A stretch of DNA of 64,000 bases from Procambarus clarkii (taxonomy: Eukaryota; Arthropoda; Malacostraca; Decapoda; Cambaridae): NCBI RefSeq assembly GCF_040958095.1, contig NC_091233.1:19354692-19418691 (forward strand), in the 5' to 3' direction. Positions 55,430 through 64,000 of the stretch are shown here, in pieces (position 1 is the first letter of the stretch; every line of letters begins with the position of its first letter). The notes under the pieces are model-generated. The model saw nothing but the letters and a program-made list of their open reading frames with translations. It was not told the origin of the DNA and searched no databases. Position numbers and translations under genes: made by a program.

Positions 55430-55645
55430 TCATCAAGTATTTACGTTTCCACTTAAGAAACCTGTACATTTTTCCTCAATCATGTCCATTACACAGTTTA
55501 TGAGCTCTGAAGCACTACGAGGATGTCTGTAACAATGATCACCTTGGGCTGTGAAGTTTTGAAGCTCATAAATTGTTTAATAAATACAAAGCTACCATGA
55601 TTGAGGAAAGACATACAAGTTTTGTAAATGGATATGTAACTGCTT
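55430..55645. mobile_element. Foldback MITE-like element
   Basis: The left arm (AAACCTGTACATTTTTCCTC, AATCATG, ACACAGTTTATGAGCTCTGA) and right arm (AAGCTCATAAATTGTTTAAT, CATGATTGAGGAAAGACATA, CAAGTTTTGTAAATGGATAT) are complementary over about 90 bp around TGTCTGTAACAATGATCACC. No coding capacity. A half copy is at 47340. Confidence 0.75.
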
Positions 55646-57160
55646 GATAAATCAAACAGTATATCAATCAAGCCTATACCTGGATGTGGTTCTGGGAGTT
55701 GTTCTACTCCCCAAGCCTGGCTTGGGGCCAGGCTTGACTTGAGAGCTTGGTCCGACAGGCTGTTGCGTGGAGCGTATGGAGCCTGGTTGGTATAACTCAA
55801 CAAGCTTTGTATAAAAACCAGCTTAAAGCACACGTTATTTCTTGATTTTCACTCCCCCAGTAATATATACATTAAGCCACATTCCAAAGAATAAGGCATA
55901 TTACTTGCCCATGAAACTTTGATTTCATATAGGTACTGTACATTAATGGTTGTAACAAGACTTTGCATACAATTCAGTACTGTACAATACTATATTACAT
56001 GATGTTAGCTTTAGATTTTTAGCTTTGATTTTCTTTATTAAATAAAGAAAGCTAAAATATCTTTACCTACATTGCAGTGAATGCATATTAGCTTATTTAA
56101 TTTATCCATTAATAAGTATACTATATGTTTATAATTTCAATGTCGAGGATAGGAAGCCAGTACTCAAGGTCCCGTATAGCCAACTACAGACCTTAACCCA
56201 AGATGCAACTCACAACCGTCACCTATTTTACTGCTAGGTGAAAGGAAATGTGCCAAACTATCCATGCCCTGCCCGGGGATTGAATCCGGGCCCCTCGACT
56301 GTGAGCCGAGATGTGTTTTTACGTTGGCTTACAATTGCTAGCTTATAATCTACATATTACATTTAAGTTATTATATATTATATTTGTTTTATTATACAGC
56401 AACTAACCTGACTCAAATTAATGTTGAACACAGAACACAAAAATAACTATAGACTTTTCTGTTCTTACTAACCTGACTCAAATTAATGTTGAACACAGAA
56501 CACAAAAATAACTAGACTTTTCTGTTCTGAGGTGGAAAGTTTTAAAAATGAGGCAAATTGTATACTGTAGTAAATTGTAAATTTATATTTTTTGTGCATT
56601 AGGACAATTGGAAAAGGAATTTGGTAATAAAATATAAATTCAGTGTAATCCTGCTTGAAGAGATTGGCCTATTTGGGACCAGACTTCTTAAAGCTCTCTG
56701 GAATTCTGGTTTTCTTATGTGTTCAACCAGGCTATTTATTATTGAATGGCCCTCCTTATTGTTACATTGTACGCTGATTTTATATTACAGATGCTATTGA
56801 TACATAGTGTACATGTTATTCAGAAAATGTTCTTTTTTAAAACTAATATGTATGCTGTTGCCGTGCACTTGATTATATTTAAGCGGCATTGTCCATGCAT
56901 CACCTTTCCAAGAATGGTATCACTTAAAAGCTAATTGCAGTTGATCAATTGCAAGTGACTTAAATGTAAGTTATTGTATATATGAAATTTATGTGTATTA
57001 TTATTATTATTATTATTATGTATTATATCACTGTTTGATGTTTTTACAGATAACAAATTTTCCAGCATAAACTTTTATGAAAAAGTGATTTAGAGGTTTG
57101 CAGCCTATTTAACTCCTATCACACCTTCCAGCAAATTACCCTCTTAGGAACTTTCATGAT
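55646..57160. other. AT-rich intergenic or intronic sequence
   Basis: Contains a shared word near 55690 (GGTTCTGGGAGTTGTTCTAC, also 24585 and 25960), a tRNA-like relic at 56215-56320 (GGGGATTGAATCCGGGCCCC, minus body AGTAAAATAGG), the direct duplication at 56402 and (ATT)n at 57000. No exon was recognised. Confidence 0.45.
56402..56528. repeat. 65-bp direct tandem duplication
   Basis: ACTAACCTGACTCAAATTAA through AGACTTTTCTGTTCT occurs at 56402 and 56467 with only a two-base difference (ACTATAGAC versus ACTAGAC). Confidence 0.93.
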
Positions 57161-57204
57161 TGTTATTAAAAATCCTTTCATTCTCTCTCTTCTGTATAAG
57201 GAAC

Positions 57205-57687
57205 ATGAGCATCAGAGAGGGTAAAGCTGGCAGGCGGAGTGATACTGTATGGTCCCACTTTAGCAAAAGATGGACAGACGAAAAACATTATGTTGTGATT
57301 TGTGTTCACTGTAAGCAAAGGGTTAGTGCTAAGGTTGACCGGCTGAGGAGGCACTTGAGGAAGTGTGTTCCATGTTACCATATCACAAAGCCTGATATAG
57401 AGGGAATGGAGGATTCCCTAATGGCCAGTACAAGCAGTAGTGATCCTCATCCAATATCCTCCGAGTGTCCCTCGGGTCTACCGAATGTAGACGCTTCATC
57501 CTCTCCGCTTTCTCCATCGTGGAAACTGGAAAATATTCTTATTGATAGTAAGGTTAGTGAGTGTCACTCATTCAAATCACTTGTTGGGATGAGCAAGTTG
57601 CTATACAAGCTTCCTGAGTCACATTACTGCCACTTTACTGCTTGGAACACCCTTCCTTGCTTCTATGATCACCGAGCACTAGGCTGA
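57205..57687 (+). CDS. BED-type zinc finger open frame, probable exon of a hAT-derived or BED-containing gene
   Basis: From the ATG at 57205 the frame runs 160 codons. Residues 16-54 carry a BED finger: W16, F19, W23, then C33-x2-C36, and after a basic RLRRHLRKC segment H50-x3-C54. This DNA-binding fold is found at the N-terminus of hAT transposases and of host proteins derived from them. After residue 70 the protein is Ser/Pro-rich without a recognised domain. A 3' splice acceptor-like TTCTCTCTCTTCTGTATAAG ends at 57200, so the frame may begin inside an exon rather than at this ATG; the frame is also open upstream to 57160. A donor-like AAG/GTTAGT lies at 57548, so residues beyond about 115 may be intronic. 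If it is instead a terminal exon, AATAAA at 58105 could end its transcript. No transposase catalytic region or terminal repeats were found nearby. It lies 1.3 kb upstream of the BTB exon on the same strand; whether they belong to one gene is unknown. Confidence 0.5.
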   Translation: MSIREGKAGRRSDTVWSHFSKRWTDEKHYVVICVHCKQRVSAKVDRLRRHLRKCVPCYHITKPDIEGMEDSLMASTSSSDPHPISSECPSGLPNVDASSSPLSPSWKLENILIDSKVSECHSFKSLVGMSKLLYKLPESHYCHFTAWNTLPCFYDHRALG

Positions 57688-58526
57688 GTCGTGCAAGTGC
57701 AGGTGTTGCCAGCTTTTTGCTTCTGTGAGGGTTATAGGAATGCACTGTTAGATGCATCCTTGTGTGTTATTTATGGATTATGCGATGATTTTTACTTTTT
57801 TCAAGATCTGTATCATAATAAAATCACAGTGTTATTTAAATCCCAACACCTTAGTAGACATACCAGAAGTAGTAGGGGTGTAGATTATGAAACTGGCATT
57901 GATAATTTTAAGCTAAATTCCCAATGAATCTTAGATCCCTGTACAGTTAAAAGAAATTTACTGGACATTGTTCATCTAGATTTTTGTATGCTTATTACAA
58001 AAATTATTTATGATTAAAATTAACTGAAGACCAATTAGGCTATTGTGTAAATATAATTAAGACCCAGTTTTGTAAGTATAGTATAGTATTTTGTATTTTA
58101 TTGTAATAAATTGTTGGATATTTAGTACTGTAGTTTCTATAAATTGATTGTTACCTGCACTTTGTAGTTTGTTATTTTATATTTTTTGTATTGTGTTTTG
58201 CATGCTTTGATTATATTGTGTAGTGTATGGATGAATATAAATGTAAACAAATTGTTTATGTTGGGTGTTGCTGTCATGAGCGTTCTCCAGCCGTGGGTGG
58301 ATGAGTATGTGGCAATTGTTGTACAGCTTATTGTCTAGCTCACTTTTTTGTTATCACTCAAAATTTGATGCCGTCACCGCTTCTTTGCTGCTGTATGCTA
58401 TTGGGACTCTGATTATGTGATTATTTTTTTGTCCATACTGTTATACTGTGTGTTTATTAGGCTGTTTTATGATTATTCTCTCCATTAGGAGTTTTGAAGA
58501 TTATCTTGTTCTTGTTCTGCCCGCAG
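57688..58526. other. AT-rich sequence between the BED frame and BTB exon
   Basis: AATAAA at 58105-58110 is a possible polyadenylation signal. The open frame at 57691-57927 has no features. The region could be a 3' UTR plus intergenic DNA, or an intron. Confidence 0.4.
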
Positions 58527-58550
58527 GATTCACCGCACTCCCCGTCCGCA

Positions 58551-58688
58551 ATGGCGAACCAACAATACTGCCTCAAGTGGAACAACCACCAGTCAAACCT
58601 TTTGCGAGCCTTCGACCGCCTACTGCAGTCAGAGTCGTTTACAGATGTTACCTTAGCCTGTGAGGGCAAGTCACTTAGGGCACACAAG
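58551..58688 (+). CDS. First coding exon of a BTB-TTK family transcription factor
   Basis: The exon is bounded by a strong acceptor (CTTGTTCTTGTTCTGCCCGC, AG at 58525-58526) and a donor (ACAAG/GTTTGT, 58688/58689), so it spans 58527-58688. It has 24 bases of 5' UTR and a start codon in good context (CCGCAATGG). It encodes 46 residues, MANQQYCLKWNNHQSNLLRA, FDRLLQSESFTDVTLACEGK, SLRAHK, with a phase-0 intron exactly where many arthropod BTB genes split before VVLSAC. The CLKWNNHQ and FTDVTLACEG blocks are diagnostic of the arthropod BTB-TTK group (tramtrack, lola, broad, bric-a-brac, fruitless); the 'NNHQSNLL..FD.LL....FTDVTLA' wording is closest to tramtrack-like members by memory, so no symbol is given. 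BTB domains dimerise and these proteins usually carry C-terminal zinc fingers and act in the nucleus. The rest of the BTB fold is not found in the remaining 5.3 kb, so the next intron is at least that long and the gene extends beyond the right edge. The 83-codon open frame (58494-58745) overruns both splice sites. Confidence 0.9.
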
Positions 58689-58829
58689 GTTTGTAAAGAC
58701 TGTATACAGTTTTCTTTGGTTATAGTTAGGCTCCCTGGAGTCTAATTGGTATTCATTTCAATATGTATTACTGTCCTTGTTATCTGTTACATTGAGTAGG
58801 CAGAGAATGTAACAGTACATGTGTACATG

Positions 58830-58942
58830 GACAAGGCTGCTCGCAATCTGATCTAACAGTCTGGTTGACCAGTCCAGCAACGATTAGGCTGGGTCGAGGA
58901 CCGGGCCGCAGGGACGTTGAGCCTGAAATCATTGCAAGATAT
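58830..58942 (+). mobile_element. LINE family 2 tail in the BTB intron
   Basis: GGCTGCTCGCAATCTGATCT, GGTTGACCAGTCCAGCAACG, GAGGACCGGGCCGCAGGGAC, GTTGAGCC. It lies in sense relative to the BTB gene. Confidence 0.75.
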
Positions 58943-58949
58943 ATCATAT

Positions 58950-58995
58950 GTGAAAGTGACAACATTTTGGTTTGTTCTGGATCCTTATCAAGGTA
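58950..58995 (-). mobile_element. Relic of the hammerhead-like core
   Basis: GTGACAACATTTTGGTTTGT, TCTGGATCCTTATCAAG reads on the minus strand as CTTGATAAGGATCCAGAACA, then AACCAAAATGTTGTC, matching the core order with several changes. Confidence 0.5.
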
Positions 58996-59133
58996 TGATT
59001 GAGTAAAGCTAAAGCTTAGTAAACTGAATTAACTTAAAAGGTTCTTGCGTTAGGCTAAAAAAGAATATGTGATAGACTAATTTTTTCAGGTCTACGTTAT
59101 ATTTTTCTTGTCTTTTATCACGTGCAGTTTGTC

Positions 59134-59137
<4 letters not shown>

Positions 59138-59227
<90 letters not shown>
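59138..59227. repeat. (ATT)n microsatellite, about 90 bp
   Basis: An uninterrupted ATT run of about 30 units inside the presumed BTB intron. Smaller (AAT)n at 59628-59656. Confidence 0.97.
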
Positions 59228-59229
<2 letters not shown>

Positions 59230-59835
59230 TGTACTTTCAACTGAAAATTTTACCACATTTCATCAGTATCCACTAATTCCTGTACAGTTCTGTTCATACT
59301 TGTGTACATGTTGAAACTGTTCATACATTTAAACAAAAACATTCAATTTACTTCTTAATTTGAAAAAAAACTGTTATATTTAATTTCTAATATCAGTTTA
59401 ATGCAATAGTGAGCACTCACATTTAATTATGGTAATAACAAACTTGTTTGCATTATATAGTTTGTATATAATGTGCAGAACATGTTTCATTATATGTGCT
59501 GAATGTTTCATTATACTGGATGTGCAGAATGAAAGCACAGGAACATGATTTATCTATGGATGTGCAGATTTTATGACATCAAACAGCCTTGATATTTCAA
59601 CAACATATTAAGGTATTAGTGAGACTGATAATAATAATAATAATAATAATAATAATTTTTAATGTCTGCAAAAGGAAGCCTGTGCATAAATATACTTCAG
59701 GTTTGAATTGAGATCCCCCCTCAATGAAATTACAAGAACGTTATATGTACCTGAGAAAATATTGAAGCTATACATTGGGATTTATCCCTCACCCCTGAAC
59801 ACCATGGGCACATCATAGTCTAGTCGGTGTAGTTA
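59228..59835. other. Presumed intronic AT-rich sequence
   Basis: No exon recognised. Short local repeats of GGATGTGCAGAATG-type words at 59465-59570. Confidence 0.45.
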
Positions 59836-59839
59836 CAGG

Positions 59840-59965
59840 ATGAGAGCTACGCTCGTCGTGTCCCATCTTCCCAGCACTCTTTCATATAACGCTTTGAAAT
59901 TATTGAAAAGGCGTTATTTGACAGAGTGCTGGGAAGACAGGACACCACGAGTGTAGCTCTCATAG
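59840..59965. mobile_element. Short foldback element
   Basis: GATGAGAGCTACGCTCGTCG, TGTCCCATCTTCCCAGCACT, CTTTCATATAACG is complementary to CGTTATTTGACAGAGTGCTG, GGAAGACAGGACACCACGAG, TGTAGCTCTCAT with a few mismatches (arms about 55 bp, loop about 14). A diverged half lies at 3615-3665 (GGTGTCCCGTCTTCCCACTA). Confidence 0.75.
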
Positions 59966-60284
59966 TCAGTGTACTCACCTAATTGTGCTTGCGGGAGTTG
60001 AGCTCTGGCTCTTTGATCCTGCCTCTCAACCGTCAATCAACAGATGTACAGGTTCCTGAGCCTATTGGGCTCTATCATATCTACACTTGAAACTGTGAAT
60101 GGAGTCAGCCTCCACCACATCACTTCCTAATGCATTCCATTTGTCAACCACTCTAACACTAAAAAAGTTCTTTCTAATATCTCTGTGGCTCATTTGGGCA
60201 CTCAGTTTCCACCTGTGTCCCCTAGTGTGTGTGCCCCTTGTGTTAAATAGCCTGTCTTTATTTACCCTATCGATTCCCTTGAGA
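59966..60284 (-). mobile_element. LINE family 1, C-terminal end and 3' UTR
   Basis: The minus frame reads LKGIDRVNKDRLFNTRGTHT, RGHRWKLSAQMSHRDIRKNF, FSVRVVDKWNALGSDVVEAD, SIHSFKCRYDRAQ and stops near 60062, almost identical to 3925-4140. The 5' truncation is at GGGAATCG, beside a short (TG)n/(CG)n tract. Confidence 0.85.
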
Positions 60285-61446
60285 AAGTGTGTGTGTGTGT
60301 GCGCGCGCCTGAGAAGTTCAGGGATGTCGGGGTTCAATCCCATCATATGGCTTCAGTATTTTCACACAGTTGAAATAATGTTTACATTGTTTGGCAGATC
60401 ATGTTCTGGGGGGGAGCATGATACTGAATACCAATAACTTGCCTGGGCATAAATCCCATGTCTGACAGGACAAAAAATGTAAACATGTATACTCTATTGC
60501 AGCAAAGGTTTGGGTATGTTAGAAAAGATGTTTGGATGTGTTCTTTTGCAATGTGAGGTGGGATTTTGTCATTAGGTTATGTGTTGATCCATAGCTTTTT
60601 AACAGTACTGTATGTTGTATATGATCTGGCAACCTATTGTCATATTGTTTTCTGTGATAAAATATAATTCATTACTTTATGTAACGGTACTGTATACCAT
60701 AATTGCAGATAAATTTAGTATCTTGAATGTCATTTGGACCATGAACATTTCGAGTGCTCCACAAATAGATCAGAAAGTAAAAATATTAATTATTGTAATT
60801 TAAAATACAGGTAAATTCATAATGCAGATAATACTGTATTAGTTTGCAGGCTGTAGCTAACAATTGCTTCACTAAAGAGACCCTCACCAGGAGAAGCTGG
60901 CCCCAGGCAGGGCTGTGCAATTAGAAAAGTTAAAACTGGTCGTTTGTAAATATGAAGTCGGTGATAAACAACAATCCTTCACCATAATATTGTTCAGTTT
61001 ACATTTAATAAGAATTTTGGCTTAATAATAATAAATGTTTATTCGGTAAAAGTACATACATTCAAAATGAGTCACAAACAGAATGTTAGATTTCTAGATA
61101 TACATATACATACTATGTATGTATATGGTACATATCTATGGTACATACTGTGCCCAAAGCTACTAATACGCACAGCATTTCGGGCAAGTTTAAAAACAAC
61201 GGAATGGTGATGCAAAACGTAAAGACTGACAATGTTTGAAAATATGCATTTTGATATTAGCAATGTGAAGTGAGCTTTTGGATGTAAATATTTTAGAGGA
61301 AACGTAGAGTGGATAAAAGTACTACACCAGTATATAACACTATTAGTAGAGGGGGACAGGAGGCCTATACTTAAGCTTATAAAGGTCCCCCTAGGCCAAC
61401 TACTAACCTTCCTTAACATGCAACCCACAACAGTTGCCTAACTCCT
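60285..61446. other. Presumed intronic sequence with SINE relics
   Basis: GGGGTTCAATCCCATCATAT (60327) is a B-box-like remnant. GGTCCCCCTAGGCCAACTAC and ATGCAACCCACAACAGTTGC (61383-61440) match the relic at 47760. No exon recognised. Confidence 0.45.
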
Positions 61447-62655
61447 GTGTACCTGCAGTACTCTTTTTTTTTTTTTTTCTTGATGTTTTCTCTCTATTTA
61501 CTAATGTTTCCCTTGTTGATGATCTCTCTTTCCTTAGTCAGAAGGCGACTGAGGGCCTTCTTCATCTCCAGCTCCCCCACTGACGTCTTCCTCGAACTCA
61601 TCAGACTCTGTATTGACTCTAACTCCTTCTCTTTCAACGGTAATACTTCTCTCAAACTTTCTGTGTCACTATGGGCTCCCCTCTCTTCCCTGTTCTTGTC
61701 AGTCTCGATGTGAAATACTTCAAAACCATTCTTCTTTCCTCTATTGATACTCGTCCCTCTCTCTGGCTTCGCTATGTTGATGTTTTTGCTTTATGGCCTT
61801 ATGATTTTAGACTTATCCAGTCATTCCTCTCCTCTCTTTAACAATCTGACTCCTTTCATCCATTTCAAAGTTGAATGGGAATCTAATTCCCTCCTTCCTT
61901 TTCTTGACATTCATGTTCACAGCTCTTTGTCTGGGTTCTCTTTCTCTCTCTACCGCAAACAAATGCATAGTGGTGTGTACATTCACTTCTTTTCCTACCA
62001 TCCTCCTTCTGTTAAGAAAAGTGACCTAGTCTCTCTTCCTCCACGCTCTACACATCAGTGACCCTCAGTTTCTTGATTCTGAAATTTCCTTTATCTACAC
62101 ATGTCTCTTGCCTTGGTTACCCCTTACATTTTATCTACTGTGCCTATTTTCAAGCTAAACAAAAAAATTTTCATCCTAAATCTGCTTCCAGTGCTACTAG
62201 CACTGTGCTCTGCCTTCCCTTCATATCTGAACTCAATACTCTTACTAATACCCTTCGTGCTCTTGACATAAAGCTTGCCTTTCGTCAAACTAACACTTCG
62301 TACTAATCTTGTTCACAATTCTCCTGATTCTAATGCTTCTGGTGTCTACTCTATTTCCTGCTCGTCTTGTCCTATCCAATACTATAGGGAAACTGGCCAT
62401 ACACTTAATGACAGACTTGAGCAATTCAAAAGAAGCGTGAAGTCTGCAGACACAAACAATGCTCTCTTCTGTCATGTTAGGGATTCCAATCATCCTATTG
62501 ATTGGTCTTCTTCTAAAATAATCTTTCCTGCCTCTACTCTTCACAGACGCCGTCTCGTCAAATCAGCTCTGATACACAACCTTCCCAACATGAACTGGAG
62601 TCCTGACTTTATTGCTGTTGACTTCCCTTTCACAGTACATACTCAAATGTTCTAA
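61447..62655 (+). pseudogene. Decayed Penelope-like element: reverse transcriptase and GIY-YIG endonuclease
   Basis: Four overlapping plus-strand frames together follow the order of a Penelope-like element (PLE). The first (61530-61713) has TDVFLELIRLCIDSNSFSFN then a diverged form of the MGSPLSPVL region. The second (61744-62061) has SLWLRY-type sequence, then FKVEWESNSLLPFLDIHVHS and FSFSLYRKQMHSG, the PLE RT thumb. The catalytic box reads YVDVF at about 61777, lacking one of the two expected aspartates. The last (62275-62655) is the endonuclease: GVYSISCSSC, then IQYYRETGHTLNDRLEQFKR. The C-x2-C lies between the GIY-like and YIG-like parts, with later H-V-R-D-S-N-H. The YIG glycine is replaced (YYR). 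Frameshifts separate the parts and the RT N-terminus is missing. It is dead, and probably lies in the BTB intron. Confidence 0.85.
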
Positions 62656-62873
62656 ACCTTCTAACAAACGTGATCTAACATAAGCCTTCCCTTTCCTTTT
62701 CTCTTTCTCTTTCTATTACTTTATCTTTTGTTCCCATTTACTCCTTTTATTACCCCCTACATACCCTTTATTACAGCTATCTTTCGCATTGCTTTTACGT
62801 TCGTCTAAGTTTTCCTCCTCCTCCTCACCTCTCTTGCCTTACTTATGCCCATGCCTTTCTCGTCTCATCACAT
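62656..62873. other. 3' flank of the Penelope-like element
   Basis: T/C-rich, non-coding sequence; likely the element's 3' UTR. Confidence 0.5.
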
Positions 62874-62945
62874 TTGACTTGATGATGGTTCAGGACGGAC
62901 TGAAACGTCTTTTCATCTTCTAGTGTGTGGTTTGGTCAACATATC
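62874..62945 (+). ncRNA. Hammerhead-ribozyme-like motif at the 3' end of the Penelope-like element
   Basis: ACTTGATGATGGTTCAGGAC, GGACTGAAACGTC (62877-62909): GATGA, a five-pair stem with two wobbles around AGGAC, then GAAAC. Downstream CTTCTAGTGTGTGGTTTGGT is the right stem I-like arm seen at 21216; the left arm is missing here. PLEs are known to carry hammerhead motifs in their terminal regions, which supports the reading. The leading box is TTGATGA rather than CTGATGA, so activity is uncertain. Confidence 0.5.
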
Positions 62946-63237
62946 TACAGTATTTACTGCTAGGTGAACAACCATAGGCATAGAGTGAAAGGAGGCATAG
63001 GGTGAAAGGAAACTTTGCTTAAACACTTCTGTCTTGCCTCAGAAATTGAACCTCAAACTTTTCAGCTGTAATCCGCCTGTATTTACCAAATGGAGCAATA
63101 GGTTTGTATTTTAAAGAGGAACTTGTATGCACAGAACTCTTAAACTTCACAAATGAGATGGTGGAGGTACAGTACTTGAATCAAAGTAGAGAACAAAATC
63201 CTTCAATACACAGAGAGATCAAATTAACATGATGTAT
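62946..63237. other. SINE body relic and AT-rich sequence
   Basis: TATTTACTGCTAGGTGAACA and AGGCATAGGGTGAAAGGAAA are SINE A body words in reverse orientation. The head is decayed. Confidence 0.5.
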
Positions 63238-63377
63238 CAATGAACAAATCCACAGGAGCGTTAATAAGGGTTGGAACCTCTCTTTACCATGTCGTGGTAC
63301 AGTTGACTAGAGCACGCCTGGGAACATCCAGTGCATAGGCTCGAACCCTCATCAAGCCTCCTGTGGATTTGTTCAGA
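63238..63377. mobile_element. SINE B foldback, complete small form
   Basis: TGAACAAATCCACAGGAG at the left is the exact complement of CTCCTGTGGATTTGTTCA at the right. Inside, a minus-strand 3' piece (GGGTTGGAACCTC) meets a plus-strand head (ACCATGTCGTGGTACAGTTG, GGCTCGAACCCTCATCAAG). Confidence 0.8.
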
Positions 63378-63477
63378 AACATTATTACTGTAATACAGGC
63401 ATACCTCAGTTTAAGAGTTTAATTGGTTCCTGGAGACGCCTCGTATTCCGAAAACTCGCATATATTAATCTGCAGAC

Positions 63478-63720
63478 AATGGTTATCTTGAGATAATTTC
63501 GGGGCTTAGTGTCCCCGCGGCCCGGTCCTCAACCAGGCCTCCACCCCCCAGGAAGCAGCCCGTGACAGCTGACTAACACCCCGGTACCTATTTTACTGCT
63601 AGGTAACAGGGGCATAGGGTGAAAGAAACTCTGCCCATAGTTTCTCGCCAGCGCCCGGGATCGAACCCGGGACCACAGGATCACGCGTCCAGTGTTCTAT
63701 CTGCTCAGCCACCGGCTCCG
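63478..63720 (-). mobile_element. SINE A, full length
   Basis: On the minus strand: GGAGCCGGTGGCTGAGCAGA, GATCCTGTGGTCCCGGGTTC, GATCCCGGGCGCTGGCGAGA, the body TAGCAGTAAAATAGGTACCG, CAGCTGTCACGGGCTGCTTC, and tail GAGGACCGGGCCGCGGGGAC. The D arm GGTGGCTGAGCAG is serine/leucine-like. Confidence 0.9.
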
Positions 63721-64000
63721 TCCATAGTTGAGGAATTCACAGAATGGATGAACAGAATTGAAAAACCTACAAAAAGTAATACTGATTATCATCATCCCAG
63801 GAGATTATAATTTACCAAGTTTAAATTAAGGCTTAACAAAATACAGGCTACATTATAGCAGGAAATCAACATGGAAATAACCGAACACAGGTCTAAGAAT
63901 TCCTTAGGCTATGTGACTCGGCAACTAAGAGTCATCTAGGAAAGAAAATACTCTTGATTTGATCTTCAACTAAAGAAATAATAAAAAAACATTACTATCT

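Noticed and set aside
62874..62945. Firm call of an active hammerhead ribozyme
   Set aside because: The first core base is T rather than C, the left half of stem I is missing in this copy, and stem III could not be established by eye; kept only as a candidate.

Overview
This window looks like intergenic or intronic DNA from a large, repeat-rich arthropod genome, most likely a decapod crustacean such as a crayfish or shrimp. The support is: one spliced exon encoding the start of an arthropod BTB-TTK protein; an interstitial (CCTAA)n tract, the arthropod telomere repeat; many tRNA-derived SINEs and CR1/L2-like LINE fragments; and a very heavy load of microsatellites and minisatellites. The species cannot be fixed from the sequence. 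There are no prokaryotic genes or operons. Most long open frames are microsatellite or minisatellite translations.

Layout. 1-9.8 kb: (GA)n and (TG)n tracts, a relic retrotransposon C-terminal domain, LINE and SINE fragments, and 30-bp, 79-bp, 24-bp and 56-bp tandem arrays. 9.8-12 kb: mostly single-copy sequence without a recognisable gene. 12-19.5 kb: an island of minisatellites (31, 38, 28, 23, 42 and 25 bp). 20-25 kb: a LINE graveyard in which one minus-strand CR1/L2-like element (21.5-25 kb) was broken by several younger insertions, including a foldback that carries telomere-like repeats. 25-37 kb: AT-rich, mostly single-copy DNA with scattered SINEs. 38-46 kb: long polypyrimidine tracts. 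46-53 kb: more arrays, including a 16-unit 56-bp array facing an inverted smaller copy. 54-64 kb: AT-rich DNA holding the only convincing host coding sequence, namely a BED-finger open frame at 57.2 kb and the first coding exon of a BTB gene at 58.5 kb. A decayed Penelope-like element (PLE) lies at 61.4-62.7 kb.

The most interesting thread is a small dispersed element whose core resembles a hammerhead ribozyme (GATGA-like box, GGTCC/GGACC stem, then GAAAC). It occurs about 220 bp downstream of the PLE open frame, as a 140-bp insertion with 12-bp target duplications whose empty-site homologue is also in this window, and at four other places. It could be a retrozyme-like element moved by PLE machinery. 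A second thread is a roughly 110-bp retroposon with an (AAC)n tail whose internal 56-bp segment has expanded into VNTRs at three loci.

No computation was run. Copy numbers and edges are read by eye and may be off by a few bases; family names for mobile elements are by recognition of motifs.
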